Source of the DNA: Polyangium sp. 15x6
GTDB lineage: Bacteria > Myxococcota_A > Polyangia > Polyangiales > Polyangiaceae
Assembly (NCBI RefSeq): GCF_029960785.1
Contig: NZ_JASBQE010000003.1
Span: 62,001-126,000, forward strand
DNA length: 64,000 nt
Direction: 5' to 3'
Shown: positions 17,662-25,771 of the stretch, piece after piece
Numbering within the stretch: position 1 is the first letter of the stretch
Layout: each line of letters begins with the position of its first letter
The notes under the pieces: generated by a model
The model's database searches: none
The model's input: the letters and a program-made list of their open reading frames with translations, nothing else
What the model was told of the DNA's origin: nothing
Position numbers and translations under genes: made by a program

Positions 17662-18045
17662 TCACTGCCGCGAACGACGATTGCGGTGATCGTGCCCTCG
17701 CAAATACCGCGGAATCCCTACGCCGGGCCGATGATGCCGCGGCAGCACCCGAATCGGCTTCCCGCACCCACAAGCGCATACGCGCCGTCCCTTCGCATTT
17801 TCAGCATCCGCCCAGGCTGTAGACAGATCCGGCTGATGCCACCGGATGAACCGCGGGATCCCCACGCAGTGGTGCCACGGCTTCACCACGACCCGCCCCC
17901 CGCACCCGCAGGCGCACACGTGCCCCTTCGCGTTTTCAGCCTCCGCCCACGCCTCCGCGGCACCTGCGGGCGTCGGTCTTGTTGGCAGATTCACTGTTTC
18001 TTTTAACAGTAGAGGCGGTGTCGTCGTTTGGTGAAAGGTTAACAT
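17662..18045 (-). CDS. Small CxCGCG tandem-repeat protein (putative zinc-binding)
   Basis: 127 residues from the ATG at 18045. Two tandem repeats of about 45 residues: AEAENAKGHVCACGCGG ending GIPRFIRWHQ, then ADAENAKGRRVCACGCGKP ending GIPRYLRGHDHR. Each carries a C-x-C-x-C cluster followed by His residues (WHH, RHH, GHDH), a plausible zinc site. Similar CxCGCG-then-RGH modules occur, to my memory, beside or within HNH endonucleases of phages and mobile elements, but no HNH motif is present here. The start codon lies inside the DNA of the broken four-helix-bundle gene, at the island's right edge. Confidence 0.55.
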   Translation of the reverse strand: MLTFHQTTTPPLLLKETVNLPTRPTPAGAAEAWAEAENAKGHVCACGCGGRVVVKPWHHCVGIPRFIRWHQPDLSTAWADAENAKGRRVCACGCGKPIRVLPRHHRPGVGIPRYLRGHDHRNRRSRQ

Positions 18046-18244
18046 TGCCGAAGGCATGGGCAGCCTCCACGGGCACAAACGGCAGCGCTATTCCTCGGCG
18101 CTCGGTTCGGCCCGGGAGGTGCTGGCCTGCGTCCAGGTCGCCCAGGCCATGCATTACATCGATACGGTCAGCCCCAACGTGCTCGATCGCATGAACCACA
18201 TCATCGCCACCCTGGCCCGCCTCGTCTACCGCCGCGCATCCTGA
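18035..18244 (+). pseudogene. Four-helix-bundle (S23-type) protein, C-terminal half
   Basis: Open from after a TGA at 18032 to a TGA at 18242. It reads KVNIAEGMGSLHGHKRQRY, then ALGSAREVLACVQVA, and ends RMNHIIATLARLVYRRAS, the family's third and fourth helices. It has no start of its own with a ribosome site. Fused through the heptamer GCCGAAG to the N-terminal half at 9212-9350, it restores a protein of about 110 residues. Three extra family-like residues (V-N-I) precede the heptamer, which leaves room for the alternative that this is a separate truncated copy. Confidence 0.7.
18047..18053. repeat. 7-bp direct repeat GCCGAAG, right copy
   Basis: Partner of the copy at 9344-9350; in the same reading phase of the four-helix-bundle gene. 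Confidence 0.5.
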
Positions 18245-18251
18245 ACCAGCA

Positions 18252-18284
18252 GGGCGGGCCGTCCCCTCCACGGGCGGCCCGCCC
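18252..18284. terminator. Hairpin terminator after the four-helix-bundle gene
   Basis: GGGCGGGCCG and CGGCCCGCCC form a perfect 10-bp stem with a 13-nt loop, starting 7 bp after the stop of the C-terminal half. No T-tract follows. It is probably the original terminator of the intact gene. Confidence 0.65.
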
Positions 18285-18437
18285 GTTCCGCCGGGATCAC
18301 AGCCCCATTGCGGTGCTCCTCGTCCCTTTCGCCATTGCCTTCCCCCACGATTCATGAGACAAAGCAAGCGACGCCAGCCGGTGCAGGAACACCGACCGGC
18401 GTCTCCCCACAACCCCGCACAACCCGGAGTCATGAGT

Positions 18438-18980
18438 ATGGCTACGATACCGCTCCATCCGCCGCCGGCAAACTTTACGGCGGAGCACGCCCTCCTCGGG
18501 CGCCTTTACCTCGAACACCGCGATTTCCTGCGCCGCCTTCTTCTTGGTCAGGCCATCCCTCCCCGCGACGTGGACGACGTCGTGCAGGAGGTCTTCATCA
18601 CGGCGTGGCGCAGGCTCGAATGTCTCGTGAGACCGGAGCAGGCCCGCCCGTGGCTTTTGGTGATCGGGCTCAACCATGCGCGCAACCATCGAAAGCTGGT
18701 GCGTTGCGAACGCGAGGTCTTCGCGGGCCTGGCCGATGATTTTCCCGAGCGGGAAGACTCGTCGGAGTCGACGGAGGCGCTCGTGCAGGCGACGTACGGG
18801 CTCTTCCGGCTCAAGCGGTTCCTCTGGAAGATCGGCCCGCGCATCCGCGCGGTGGTCCTACCGTACCTGGAAGGCCATTCGATCCGGGAGATCGCCGAAG
18901 CGCTCGGCATCAAGACGAAGACCGCCCACGCCCGCCTGCACCTCGCCCGGGAGCACCTGAAGACGCTCGCGCTCGCGTAA
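18438..18980 (+). CDS. ECF-type RNA polymerase sigma factor
   Basis: About 180 residues with the two conserved regions of extracytoplasmic-function sigma factors. Region 2 is seen in DVDDVVQEVFITAWRRLE and region 4 in HSIREIAEALGIKTKTAHARL. It directs RNA polymerase to a specific promoter set. ATG 18438 is preferred because GGAG lies 8 bp upstream; an ATG at 18432 is only 2 bp from it, and the longer frame to 18354 is not supported. No anti-sigma gene is adjacent, which is common in myxobacteria. A hexamer tract follows 10 bp after the stop. Confidence 0.87.
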   Translation: MATIPLHPPPANFTAEHALLGRLYLEHRDFLRRLLLGQAIPPRDVDDVVQEVFITAWRRLECLVRPEQARPWLLVIGLNHARNHRKLVRCEREVFAGLADDFPEREDSSESTEALVQATYGLFRLKRFLWKIGPRIRAVVLPYLEGHSIREIAEALGIKTKTAHARLHLAREHLKTLALA

Positions 18981-18990
18981 CTCCGCGTGC

Positions 18991-19056
18991 GTTTGCATTT
19001 GCGTTTGCGTTTGCGTTTGCGTTTGCGTTTGCGTTCCCGCTTCCGCTCCCGACTCC
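18991..19056. repeat. Degenerate hexanucleotide tandem tract (GTTTGC type)
   Basis: Eleven 6-bp units: GTTTGC, ATTTGC, five GTTTGC, GTTCCC, GCTTCC, GCTCCC, GACTCC. Read on the minus strand the units are GCAAAC, GGGAAC and similar, the same family as the tract at 8924-9007 but in opposite orientation. It starts 10 bp after the sigma factor stop. Confidence 0.9.
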
Positions 19057-19138
19057 GCTTTGCGTCGAGGTAGGTTGATCGGTGGGAGCTTGCGCCTTCA
19101 TTTTGGGAGACGAGTCACCGCAAAAAAGGGTTGGCCCG

Positions 19139-19960
19139 TCATGTCGGCTCCTCGGGGATCTCGGGCGAACCGGGCCAGGTGATGCCCACCTTCTGAAGCC
19201 CGCGCTGGGCGCCGCGCACGCGCTCTGGGTCGGCCGTGGGGCGAAGGAGCGTATCGAGCTCGGCGGGCGTGAGCTCCGTGGGGCCTTTCAAGGCGCGATC
19301 GGTCACCGCATCGATGGCCGCGTGGGCGGGGACGTCTTCCGCGCGGTTGTGGTTCGTCACGATCCACCCGGGGCGTGGATTGTACGACTCACACGACAGC
19401 GGCAAGAGCCGCCCATTGTGGAGCAAACCCCACGCGGCCAGCCGGACGGCGCCGTGGGCCCGCGTCGGATCGCGAACGTCGAGGAGCGTGCCTCCCGCGC
19501 GATCGCCGTGAAGCCAGAAGCCCACGCCGGCCAGCTTCTCCCCATACACCACATCATCGTCTCTCGCCTCTCCCGTGGCGAGCATGCCGACGGCCATCAC
19601 GAACGCGGACTCGAGCTTGGAAGGAAGGCCCGGCACGGCCCCACGCACGTCATCCGGGCCGCGGGTCACCGCATCGAGCGACAGGCCGAGCTGCTCGATC
19701 GGACCTTGCCCGGACTGATACGCGAGGCCGACGACCCCCGCCTCGTTCCACGCCACGACCTCGTAGTTTCCTTCTCCGTCGGCGTTGTAGATGACGCCCC
19801 GCTTGGGGTCGCCCGTCCACCCGATGCAGTCCGAGGCTGGGTACCAAAAGCGCGCGATCGGCTCGAGCTCGGCTTCGACGTACGCGCGCAGCGCGGCGCG
19901 CACGATGGCGTCTCGGTCGAAGACGAGGCGTCCGAAGCGAGCGGTGACCCGTTCGATCAT
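19139..19960 (-). CDS. Hypothetical protein
   Basis: 273 residues from ATG 19960; the frame extends to 20284 but the extra residues are arginine-rich shadow sequence. No signal peptide or TM helix. Visible segments are FWYPASDCIGWTGDPKRGVI, YEVVAWNEAGVVGLAYQSG and SAFVMAVGMLATGEA. The early part (W-N-E-AGVVGLAYQSG) has the feel of an enzyme or immunity-like sensor fold, but I recognise no family. No operon partner on the same strand closer than 60 bp. Confidence 0.6.
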   Translation of the reverse strand: MIERVTARFGRLVFDRDAIVRAALRAYVEAELEPIARFWYPASDCIGWTGDPKRGVIYNADGEGNYEVVAWNEAGVVGLAYQSGQGPIEQLGLSLDAVTRGPDDVRGAVPGLPSKLESAFVMAVGMLATGEARDDDVVYGEKLAGVGFWLHGDRAGGTLLDVRDPTRAHGAVRLAAWGLLHNGRLLPLSCESYNPRPGWIVTNHNRAEDVPAHAAIDAVTDRALKGPTELTPAELDTLLRPTADPERVRGAQRGLQKVGITWPGSPEIPEEPT

Positions 19961-20027
19961 GGTGTTTCGCCTAGACCCCGTCGGTCTCGGCGTCAACGCG
20001 GCTCGCCGCCTGCGTCCGCCTACCGCG

Positions 20028-20964
20028 TCACGGCGTGTAGGGCGGAACCTTGTTGATCTGATCCACCTCTTTGATTGGCGGGACCTTATTGCGGAGATAC
20101 AGGTTGAGCCTCGTCGAGATGACGGCCGCGTTCTTGTACGCGTTCGTGCCCCACCGGCAACCGCGCGGGTCCAGCCTGGGCACCACGTGGTGCACCTCCG
20201 CGCGCTCTGGGTCGTTTTTAGGCGTGCCTTTCGCAGCCGGATCGAGGAGTGACGAGGTTCTCCGTGCACGTCGTTGGCTTGCACTTCTCATCCTTGCAAG
20301 GCCACGTGAAGCCCGCGAGATCGGAGTGAATCTTGCCGCCGTGCGCCTTGCGGTTGACCTCCAAGATCCACTTCCTCTGACTGAGCGTCTTGCCATCGCT
20401 GCCGACCTGGCCGCTGGAGCAGTCGAAGCCCTTGTCCGGCTTGACGGTCGTGACCTCGACCAAGTTCCGATACGGACCGTTCACCTCCGTCGGGACGGTC
20501 TTGACCTCGATGAGCGACGACTGCAGCGGCGCGTCCTCGTGTTTGATGATGATCCTGATCGAGGAATCCGGGCCGACCTGGCGCCAGTCGTCCTCCGTGC
20601 CTTCGATACGCTCGCACGCCGGGTAGTCCTTGTCGTAGGGCGCCGCTCCGAAGCTCTCTGGGACCAACACGCCATCCTCACACGCTTTCTGCGGATCCTC
20701 GTAGAAGCAGTCGAACGTACCGGCCTCGGACATGTAACAAGCGCTGCCGAACGCGGCGATGTACTTGCCCCGCAGCGCGACGTCGTCCTTCGGGTTCCCC
20801 AGGAGCGGGATGCGGTAACGCATGCACGCATCCTCCACGGGCTCCGCGCATTCGGTCGACGTGTCGGTCGGGGTGTCGGATGGAGTCGAGCACGAATCGG
20901 CAGGCCCTGGATCGAGAGGCCCTCCGCACGCCCCCGTCATCCATGCCCCAACGAAGCTCGACAC
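20028..20964 (-). pseudogene. Secreted HNH-like protein, frameshifted
   Basis: The first frame (GTG 20964 to TAA 20218, 248 codons) encodes a Cys-rich extracytoplasmic protein with a short hydrophobic N-terminus (WMTGACGG, possible lipobox), then GKTLSQRKWILEVNRKAHGG and LAGFTWPCKDEKCKPTTC. The expected C-terminal domain continues in the +1 frame: AEVHHVVPRLDPRGC, then WGTNAYKNAAVISTRLN, which looks like a His-His-Val-Val-Pro HNH-type nuclease end and stops at 20028. The shift maps close to the TAA within CCTAAAAAC. It could be a mutation, a sequencing error at the A-run or a +1 recoding site. A separate short gene starting at ATG 20291 is the other option. Confidence 0.55.
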
Positions 20965-21184
20965 CAGCCCCCCAGCATTGCCCAGCGGCGTCTCCTCCGT
21001 GCTGGCATGGAGGACCGAATCTCACGTTGATCGGCCGAGCGACAAGGGAAAACGAGCAAGGGGGCTCACGCTGCGCCCGGGAACCGAGCGTCCCATGACG
21101 ATGACCGGGTCGGCGGGAGCCGGCTGGACGGCCGCGGCTCCGCACACCCCTGGAAGCAACAAACCTCACCAATTCTCCCCTCCG
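20965..21184. other. Intergenic region left of the tandem array
   Basis: Part of a 613-bp gap between the HNH-like gene and the helical protein at 21578. No gene is evident here. The rest of the gap is the 41-42 bp array (21185-21434) and about 140 bp of leader ending in GAGGAGG. Confidence 0.5.
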
Positions 21185-21434
21185 CGACGCCCGCGAAGCC
21201 GCCGCGTCCCGAAAAATCCGCCTCTCGACGCCCGCGAAGCCGTCGTCTTCGAACCGATCTCCCCGATCGACCCCCGCGCCTCCGCCGTGGCGGTACGAAA
21301 GTCCCGATCGACCCTCGCGACGCCGCCGATGCCCGAACGAACCTCCCGATCGACCCCCGCGGCGCCGCCGTTTTGTGTACGGAACCACGGATCGGACCCC
21401 GCGACGCCGCCGTTTCGGTTGCGGAGCGTCTTCG
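21185..21434. repeat. Six-unit tandem array, 41-42 bp period
   Basis: Units begin at 21185, 21226, 21268, 21309, 21351 and 21393. Each starts with a conserved core close to CGACCCCCGCGNNGCCGCCG and continues with about 21 bp that differ from unit to unit. Because periods of 41 and 42 alternate, no single reading frame is kept, so the array is not coding. A degenerate partial copy may follow at about 21445. Confidence 0.8.
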
Positions 21435-21577
21435 CGACCGTCGCGATCGTGCCCCTTTTCTTGCGGGACGCCTCCGCGGCACGTCCAGCCTGGACAAGTG
21501 TGGGCTGTAACGCGTAAGGTCTCTCGCTTCTGTGCCCGGTCGGGAGGCTCGGGTGCATTTCGTGAGGAGGCGCGTTC

Positions 21578-22360
21578 GTGGCGAAGAAGTCCAAGGTGAT
21601 CGACAATCGCATTCAATCGAGCGCGCACGTCATCGGCGCGGCGAAGACGCACGCGGAGCAGGTCGCCGAGAGGCTCGCGGCGCGCGCGGTCTCCGTGCAA
21701 GGGGCGCATACGAAGGCAACGAAAGAGGTTTTTCTCGTCCTCCTCGCATACTTGACGGATACCCTCGGCGCCTCGGCCGCTTCCCTCGACGAGGCAGAAC
21801 ATCGTGTCCTCGCGGAGCGCGCCGACGATGTGGGCCTGCGCGAGGAGCGCGACGCGGCCGCGAGCGACCTCGTCCGCTCCGCCGTGCGTATCAAATCGAT
21901 GGTGTCGGATGCGCTCGGCCCGGAGGGGCTGCGTTCCTATGGCCTCGAGGGAGATACGCCGCGCGCCCCCCGCGAGCTCGTGAGCCACGTGCAGAGCGTC
22001 TCCAAGCTGATGAAGAAGAAGCCATTCCTCGTCACCGTCGAGGGCGTCACCTTCGACAGCGCCGCCATGGCGCAGACGCTCGACAAGAAGGCCGAGACCC
22101 TCGACAAGGCGCTCGTCACCATGCAACGCGAGGAGCAGGAGCTCGCCGATGAGATCGGCCGCCGCGAGCAGCAAGTGCTCGCGTGGATCGAGGACCACCA
22201 GGGCATCGCCGATACCCTCGTCGGCCTCTTCCGCCTGGCCGGTCGAAAAGACCTCTCCGAGCGTGTACGCCCGACGAGCCGCGCGCTCACGGGCGAAGAG
22301 GTCACGCCACCCGTCGGCACGACGAGCGAAGACCCGTCGAGCGGGCCGGTCCTCGGCTGA
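21578..22360 (+). CDS. Hypothetical coiled-coil-rich protein, paralogue of 60240
   Basis: 260 residues, GTG start with GAGGAGG 8 bp upstream. Nearly all helix, no signal peptide or TM. The centre has IKSMVSDALGPEGLRSYGLE, followed by a heptad-like stretch (KKAETLDKALVTMQREEQEL) and a conserved tail GIADTLVGLFRLAGRKDLSE-RVRPT. The protein at 60240 shares the same order of segments (SAYGLSGETP, then GVADTLTGLFELAGKGELAD-RVRPT), so the two are clear paralogues. The role is unknown; a cytoplasmic structural or signalling role is possible but unsupported. The upstream tandem array may affect its expression. Confidence 0.7.
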   Translation: MAKKSKVIDNRIQSSAHVIGAAKTHAEQVAERLAARAVSVQGAHTKATKEVFLVLLAYLTDTLGASAASLDEAEHRVLAERADDVGLREERDAAASDLVRSAVRIKSMVSDALGPEGLRSYGLEGDTPRAPRELVSHVQSVSKLMKKKPFLVTVEGVTFDSAAMAQTLDKKAETLDKALVTMQREEQELADEIGRREQQVLAWIEDHQGIADTLVGLFRLAGRKDLSERVRPTSRALTGEEVTPPVGTTSEDPSSGPVLG

Positions 22361-22362
22361 CC

Positions 22363-25300
22363 TTACGACAGCGTCCGTTTTCGCTTCATCAATTGGGCGA
22401 CGGTCGCGACGAATCCGAGCGGATCGATCGGCTTCGTCACGTGCGCGTCGTAGCCGGCCTCGAGCGATCGTGCCTTGTCCTCGGGGCGCGCGAACGCCGT
22501 CACCGCGACGGCGGCAAGATCGCCGGGCCCGGCGGCGCGGCGTGCGCGCACCTCTCGAATGAGGGCGAATCCGTCCATTCCAGGCATCCCCAGGTCGCTC
22601 ACCATCACGTCCGGCTCGTTCTCGGGATTCTCCAGCAAATCGAGCGCTTCGAATGCCGAGGCCGCCGTGATGACCTTTGCCCGGCTATCCTCCAGCAATC
22701 GCTCGACGAGCTCCCGCGCGTCCGGCTCGTCGTCCACGACGAGGACACGAATCCCCTCCAGGCTCGTCGTATCGGCCACTTGCGGGCGGGAGAGGCTCGG
22801 CCACGGGGGCGGGAGCCCCTCGTGCTCGGGACCCGGGGCATAGGCGTGCATCGTCGGCAGATCGACCACGAACGTCGCCCCTCTTCCGAGCCCGGCGCTC
22901 TCCGCGTGCACGCACCCGCCGTGAAGCTCGACCAGGTGTTTCACGATCGAAAGCCCGAGGCCGAGCCCGCCATACCGGCGCGACGCGGACGAGTCGGCCT
23001 GGCGGAAGCGGTCGAAGAGGAGCGGCAGAAACTCGGGCGCGATTCCCTGTCCCGTATCCGCGACCGTGAGCCGGAGATAGCCATTCGACCGTGAAAGCGT
23101 GATGTCCACGCGACCTTTCTGGGGCGTGAATTTGATCGCGTTCGCGACCAGGTTCCACACGACCTGCTGCAGGCGATCCGGATCCGCCACCACCGTCGTG
23201 TCCGCCGGCTCGTACGTCGCGCGGATCGCGATCCCTTTCACCTCGGCGGCGTGACGAACGGACTCGAGCGCGGAATCGATCACCTTCGGCAGATCGACCC
23301 GCTGCACGTTGAGGCGCAGCTTCCCGGAGACGATCCGGCTCACGTCCAGCAGATCCGAGATGAGCTGCAGCTGCAATCGCGCGTTCCGCTCGATGACGGA
23401 CAAACCTTTTTCGATGTTCCCGGGCGCCTGCTGCGACGTGCGGAGCAGCTCGATCCAGCCGAGGATGGGGGTGAGCGGCGTCCGGAGCTCGTGCGACATC
23501 GTGGCCAAAAACTCGTCTTTCATCCGGTTCGCTCGCTCGGCCTCGCTTCGCGCGGCCCGCTCGCTCCCGAGGAGCCATTCGCGCTCCGCCTCCGCCGCCT
23601 CCCGCTCCGTGATGTCGCGGATGACGCCCGCGAAAAATCTCCGCTCGCCCACGAAAAACTCGCTGACGGCGAGCTCGAGGGGAAACTCCGTCCCCTCCTT
23701 TCGCCGCCCGCGCACCTTGCGCCCGATTCCGATGATCTTTCGGACCCCGGTGCGCAGATAGTTCGCGAGGTACGTGTCGTGCTCGGTTCGGTAGGGTTCG
23801 GGCATGACCGTCTTGATGTTTTGACCGATGAGCTCGTCCGCGCCGTAACCGAACATCCGCTCGGCTGCGGGGTTCATCGTCTCGATCGTGCCGCGCTCGT
23901 CGATGGTGATGATGCCATCGACGGCGGTGTCCACGATGGCCCGGAGGCGCGCCGCGGCGTCCCGCGCCGCCTCGACGGCCTGCTTTCGTTCGGTCACGTC
24001 GCGCGTCAGATTCGCGAATCCGCGGAGCGCGCCGGTCTCGTCCCGCACGGCCGTCAAGACGACGTTCGCCCAGAAACGCGTGCCGTCCTTGCGAAGGTGC
24101 ATCCCTTCGTCCTCGAAGCGCCCGTGCTTCGCCGCCAGGATGAGCAATCGATCCGGTTTGCCCTGGGCGACGTCCTCGGCGGGGTAAAACTGTGAGAAAT
24201 GCTGGCCGACGACCTCCGCGGCCGTATAGCCCTTGAACCGCTCGGCGCCGGCGTTCCAGCTCTCCACGCGGCCTTCGGGGTCGAGCATGTAGATCGCGTA
24301 ATCGCGCACGCTCTCGACCAGCAGGCGATACCGCTCCTCGCCCTCGCGCAGGGCCCGCTCGACCTGCAGCTGCCGCAGGGAGGCCGCCAGGATGTTCGCG
24401 ATCGACTCGAGAAAGACGATGTCGTCGCGGGTGAAGATCCGCTTTCGTCGCGTATGCGCGCCGAGCACGCCGAAAGGCCGGTCTTCATCGCCGGCGATCG
24501 TCACGCTCATCCCGCTGATGACGCCGTGATCGAAGAGGAGCGGCGGCCCGCGAAAGCGCGGTTCGGTCCGGAAATCTTCCACGATCACGGGCCCGTTCGA
24601 TTGCAGCGTGAATCCGGCCTGCGAGTCCAGATCGGTCCCCACGGTCGCGTGCCCGACGAGGCTCGTCGCCCATCCCACGCCGGCGCGCAGCAGGAGTCGT
24701 TGCTCCCCGGGCAACAATTCCAGGACCTTGCAAAGCTCGATTTCCAGCGTCTCGGCGACGAGCTGGACCGCGCGATCCATGAGGCGCTGGACGTTCCTCT
24801 CCACGAGCGCCATGTGCCCGAGCGCGGCCACGGCCGCCTGCTGGCGTGCCCGCGCGCGCGCTTGCTCCTCGGCCCGCTTCATGCCGGTGACCTCCAGGAC
24901 GACGGTGCCGACCGAGGCGACCGTTCCATCGAGCGCCTGGACCGGAAAATGTGCGGTCAGCCAATGCCGGCGTTCGCCGGGCTGCGCCGCGGTCTCCCCG
25001 CTGATCTCCACATTCGCGACGGGCTCGCCGCTCCGGAAGACGTCGTGCAGCGCCGTGGTGACCGTGATGTTGGGCAGGATCTCGTGAACGGGATGGCCGA
25101 GGTGAGCCTCGACGGGCAGGCCATTGCTCCTGGCGAGCCACTCGTTGATGCGGAGGAATCGCCCCTCCCGATCGAGGAAGGCGAACCCGACGGGCGCATG
25201 CAAAAACAGGGATTCGAGCTCGGCCGTGCGTCCATTGAGACGCTCCTCCAGGGCGTCATTCTCCCGGCGGCTCGCCGCGAGGGCCCGGCGCATGCGCTCG

Positions 25301-25617
25301 CCGAGGGTCGAAAGGACGAGGCCGACCGCGAGGAACAGGGCGGCGACGATGCCTTCGAGCGACCTGAAGAAATACGCGCCGGCGAGCGCTGCCATGGTCG
25401 TCGCGGCGAGCCCGGGGCCGAAGCCGCCGTGCGCCGCGACGGTGACTCCGAGGATGAGCAGGAGAACGATCGCAGGAGCGCCCAGGACGGCCTGCAAGCT
25501 CGAGCAGAGCGTCACGGCGGCCGCGGTCACGACGATTGCGACGCCGTAGCGGTACGGAATCCCCTTATCTGACATTTCCGATTTCAGCGATGGCGGCTCG
25601 TATTTCCGATCCGTCAT
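22363..25617 (-). CDS. Multi-PAS/GAF hybrid sensor histidine kinase with C-terminal receiver
   Basis: About 1,084 residues from ATG 25617 (an ATG at 25575 is also possible). Order: hydrophobic KdpD-like (DUF4118-type) membrane block at about 20-110, PAS at about 130-245, GAF at about 275-430 (GVLGAHTRRKRIFTRDDI), two PAS domains at about 440-560 and 570-690 (each ending in a DVTERK/DITERE-type linker), HisKA with His in MSHELRTPLTP, HATPase with NLVANAIKFTP and GLGLGLSIVKHLVELHGG, then a receiver with VVDDEPD and Asp in VSDLGMPGMDG. A complete hybrid kinase; the phosphate probably passes on through a separate relay. The 3' end is 3 bp from the convergent paralogue gene. Confidence 0.9.
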   Translation of the reverse strand: MTDRKYEPPSLKSEMSDKGIPYRYGVAIVVTAAAVTLCSSLQAVLGAPAIVLLLILGVTVAAHGGFGPGLAATTMAALAGAYFFRSLEGIVAALFLAVGLVLSTLGERMRRALAASRRENDALEERLNGRTAELESLFLHAPVGFAFLDREGRFLRINEWLARSNGLPVEAHLGHPVHEILPNITVTTALHDVFRSGEPVANVEISGETAAQPGERRHWLTAHFPVQALDGTVASVGTVVLEVTGMKRAEEQARARARQQAAVAALGHMALVERNVQRLMDRAVQLVAETLEIELCKVLELLPGEQRLLLRAGVGWATSLVGHATVGTDLDSQAGFTLQSNGPVIVEDFRTEPRFRGPPLLFDHGVISGMSVTIAGDEDRPFGVLGAHTRRKRIFTRDDIVFLESIANILAASLRQLQVERALREGEERYRLLVESVRDYAIYMLDPEGRVESWNAGAERFKGYTAAEVVGQHFSQFYPAEDVAQGKPDRLLILAAKHGRFEDEGMHLRKDGTRFWANVVLTAVRDETGALRGFANLTRDVTERKQAVEAARDAAARLRAIVDTAVDGIITIDERGTIETMNPAAERMFGYGADELIGQNIKTVMPEPYRTEHDTYLANYLRTGVRKIIGIGRKVRGRRKEGTEFPLELAVSEFFVGERRFFAGVIRDITEREAAEAEREWLLGSERAARSEAERANRMKDEFLATMSHELRTPLTPILGWIELLRTSQQAPGNIEKGLSVIERNARLQLQLISDLLDVSRIVSGKLRLNVQRVDLPKVIDSALESVRHAAEVKGIAIRATYEPADTTVVADPDRLQQVVWNLVANAIKFTPQKGRVDITLSRSNGYLRLTVADTGQGIAPEFLPLLFDRFRQADSSASRRYGGLGLGLSIVKHLVELHGGCVHAESAGLGRGATFVVDLPTMHAYAPGPEHEGLPPPWPSLSRPQVADTTSLEGIRVLVVDDEPDARELVERLLEDSRAKVITAASAFEALDLLENPENEPDVMVSDLGMPGMDGFALIREVRARRAAGPGDLAAVAVTAFARPEDKARSLEAGYDAHVTKPIDPLGFVATVAQLMKRKRTLS

Positions 25618-25618
25618 G

Positions 25619-25630
25619 GTGGCATGCCAC
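25619..25630. promoter_or_regulatory. 12-bp perfect palindrome GTGGCATGCCAC
   Basis: Immediately upstream of the hybrid kinase ATG at 25617, at the expected ribosome-site position. It could be an operator or could fold in the mRNA leader. No Shine-Dalgarno sequence is visible there. Confidence 0.35.
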
Positions 25631-25771
25631 GGAAGCCGCGCTGGCCCCCACGAATCCACGATCTTAGTGCGACCGTGCTTGAACGTACGATCTCGTACGA
25701 CGACGAGCACGAAATTCGCAGGCGCGCGGGCGAACTCCGGCGCGATGCGGCAGAGGACGGCCGGGTGGGTA

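Larger units (their letters stand above)
9351..18053. mobile_element. Putative accessory island inserted in a four-helix-bundle gene
   Basis: 8,703 bp between the two GCCGAAG copies. Its genes form a self-contained catabolic and regulatory cargo: metallophosphoesterase, ALDH, SDR, monooxygenase, histidine kinase, two response regulators, an IS91-type remnant and a CxCGCG-repeat protein. Lines I counted inside it are 57% GC (17041-17100), 63% (10141-10200) and 68% (12841-12900), against 75% in a sampled core line (41101-41160). No intact transposase or integrase and no clear terminal inverted repeats are visible, so the mechanism of arrival is unknown. Confidence 0.45.

Noticed and set aside
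21185-21434. CRISPR array
   Set aside because: Only 20-bp degenerate cores, variable parts that still resemble each other, period changing by 1 bp, and no cas genes.
20678-22198. Minus-strand 506-residue frame over the helical protein and tandem array
   Set aside because: It is antisense to a gene with a good ribosome site and crosses non-coding repeats.
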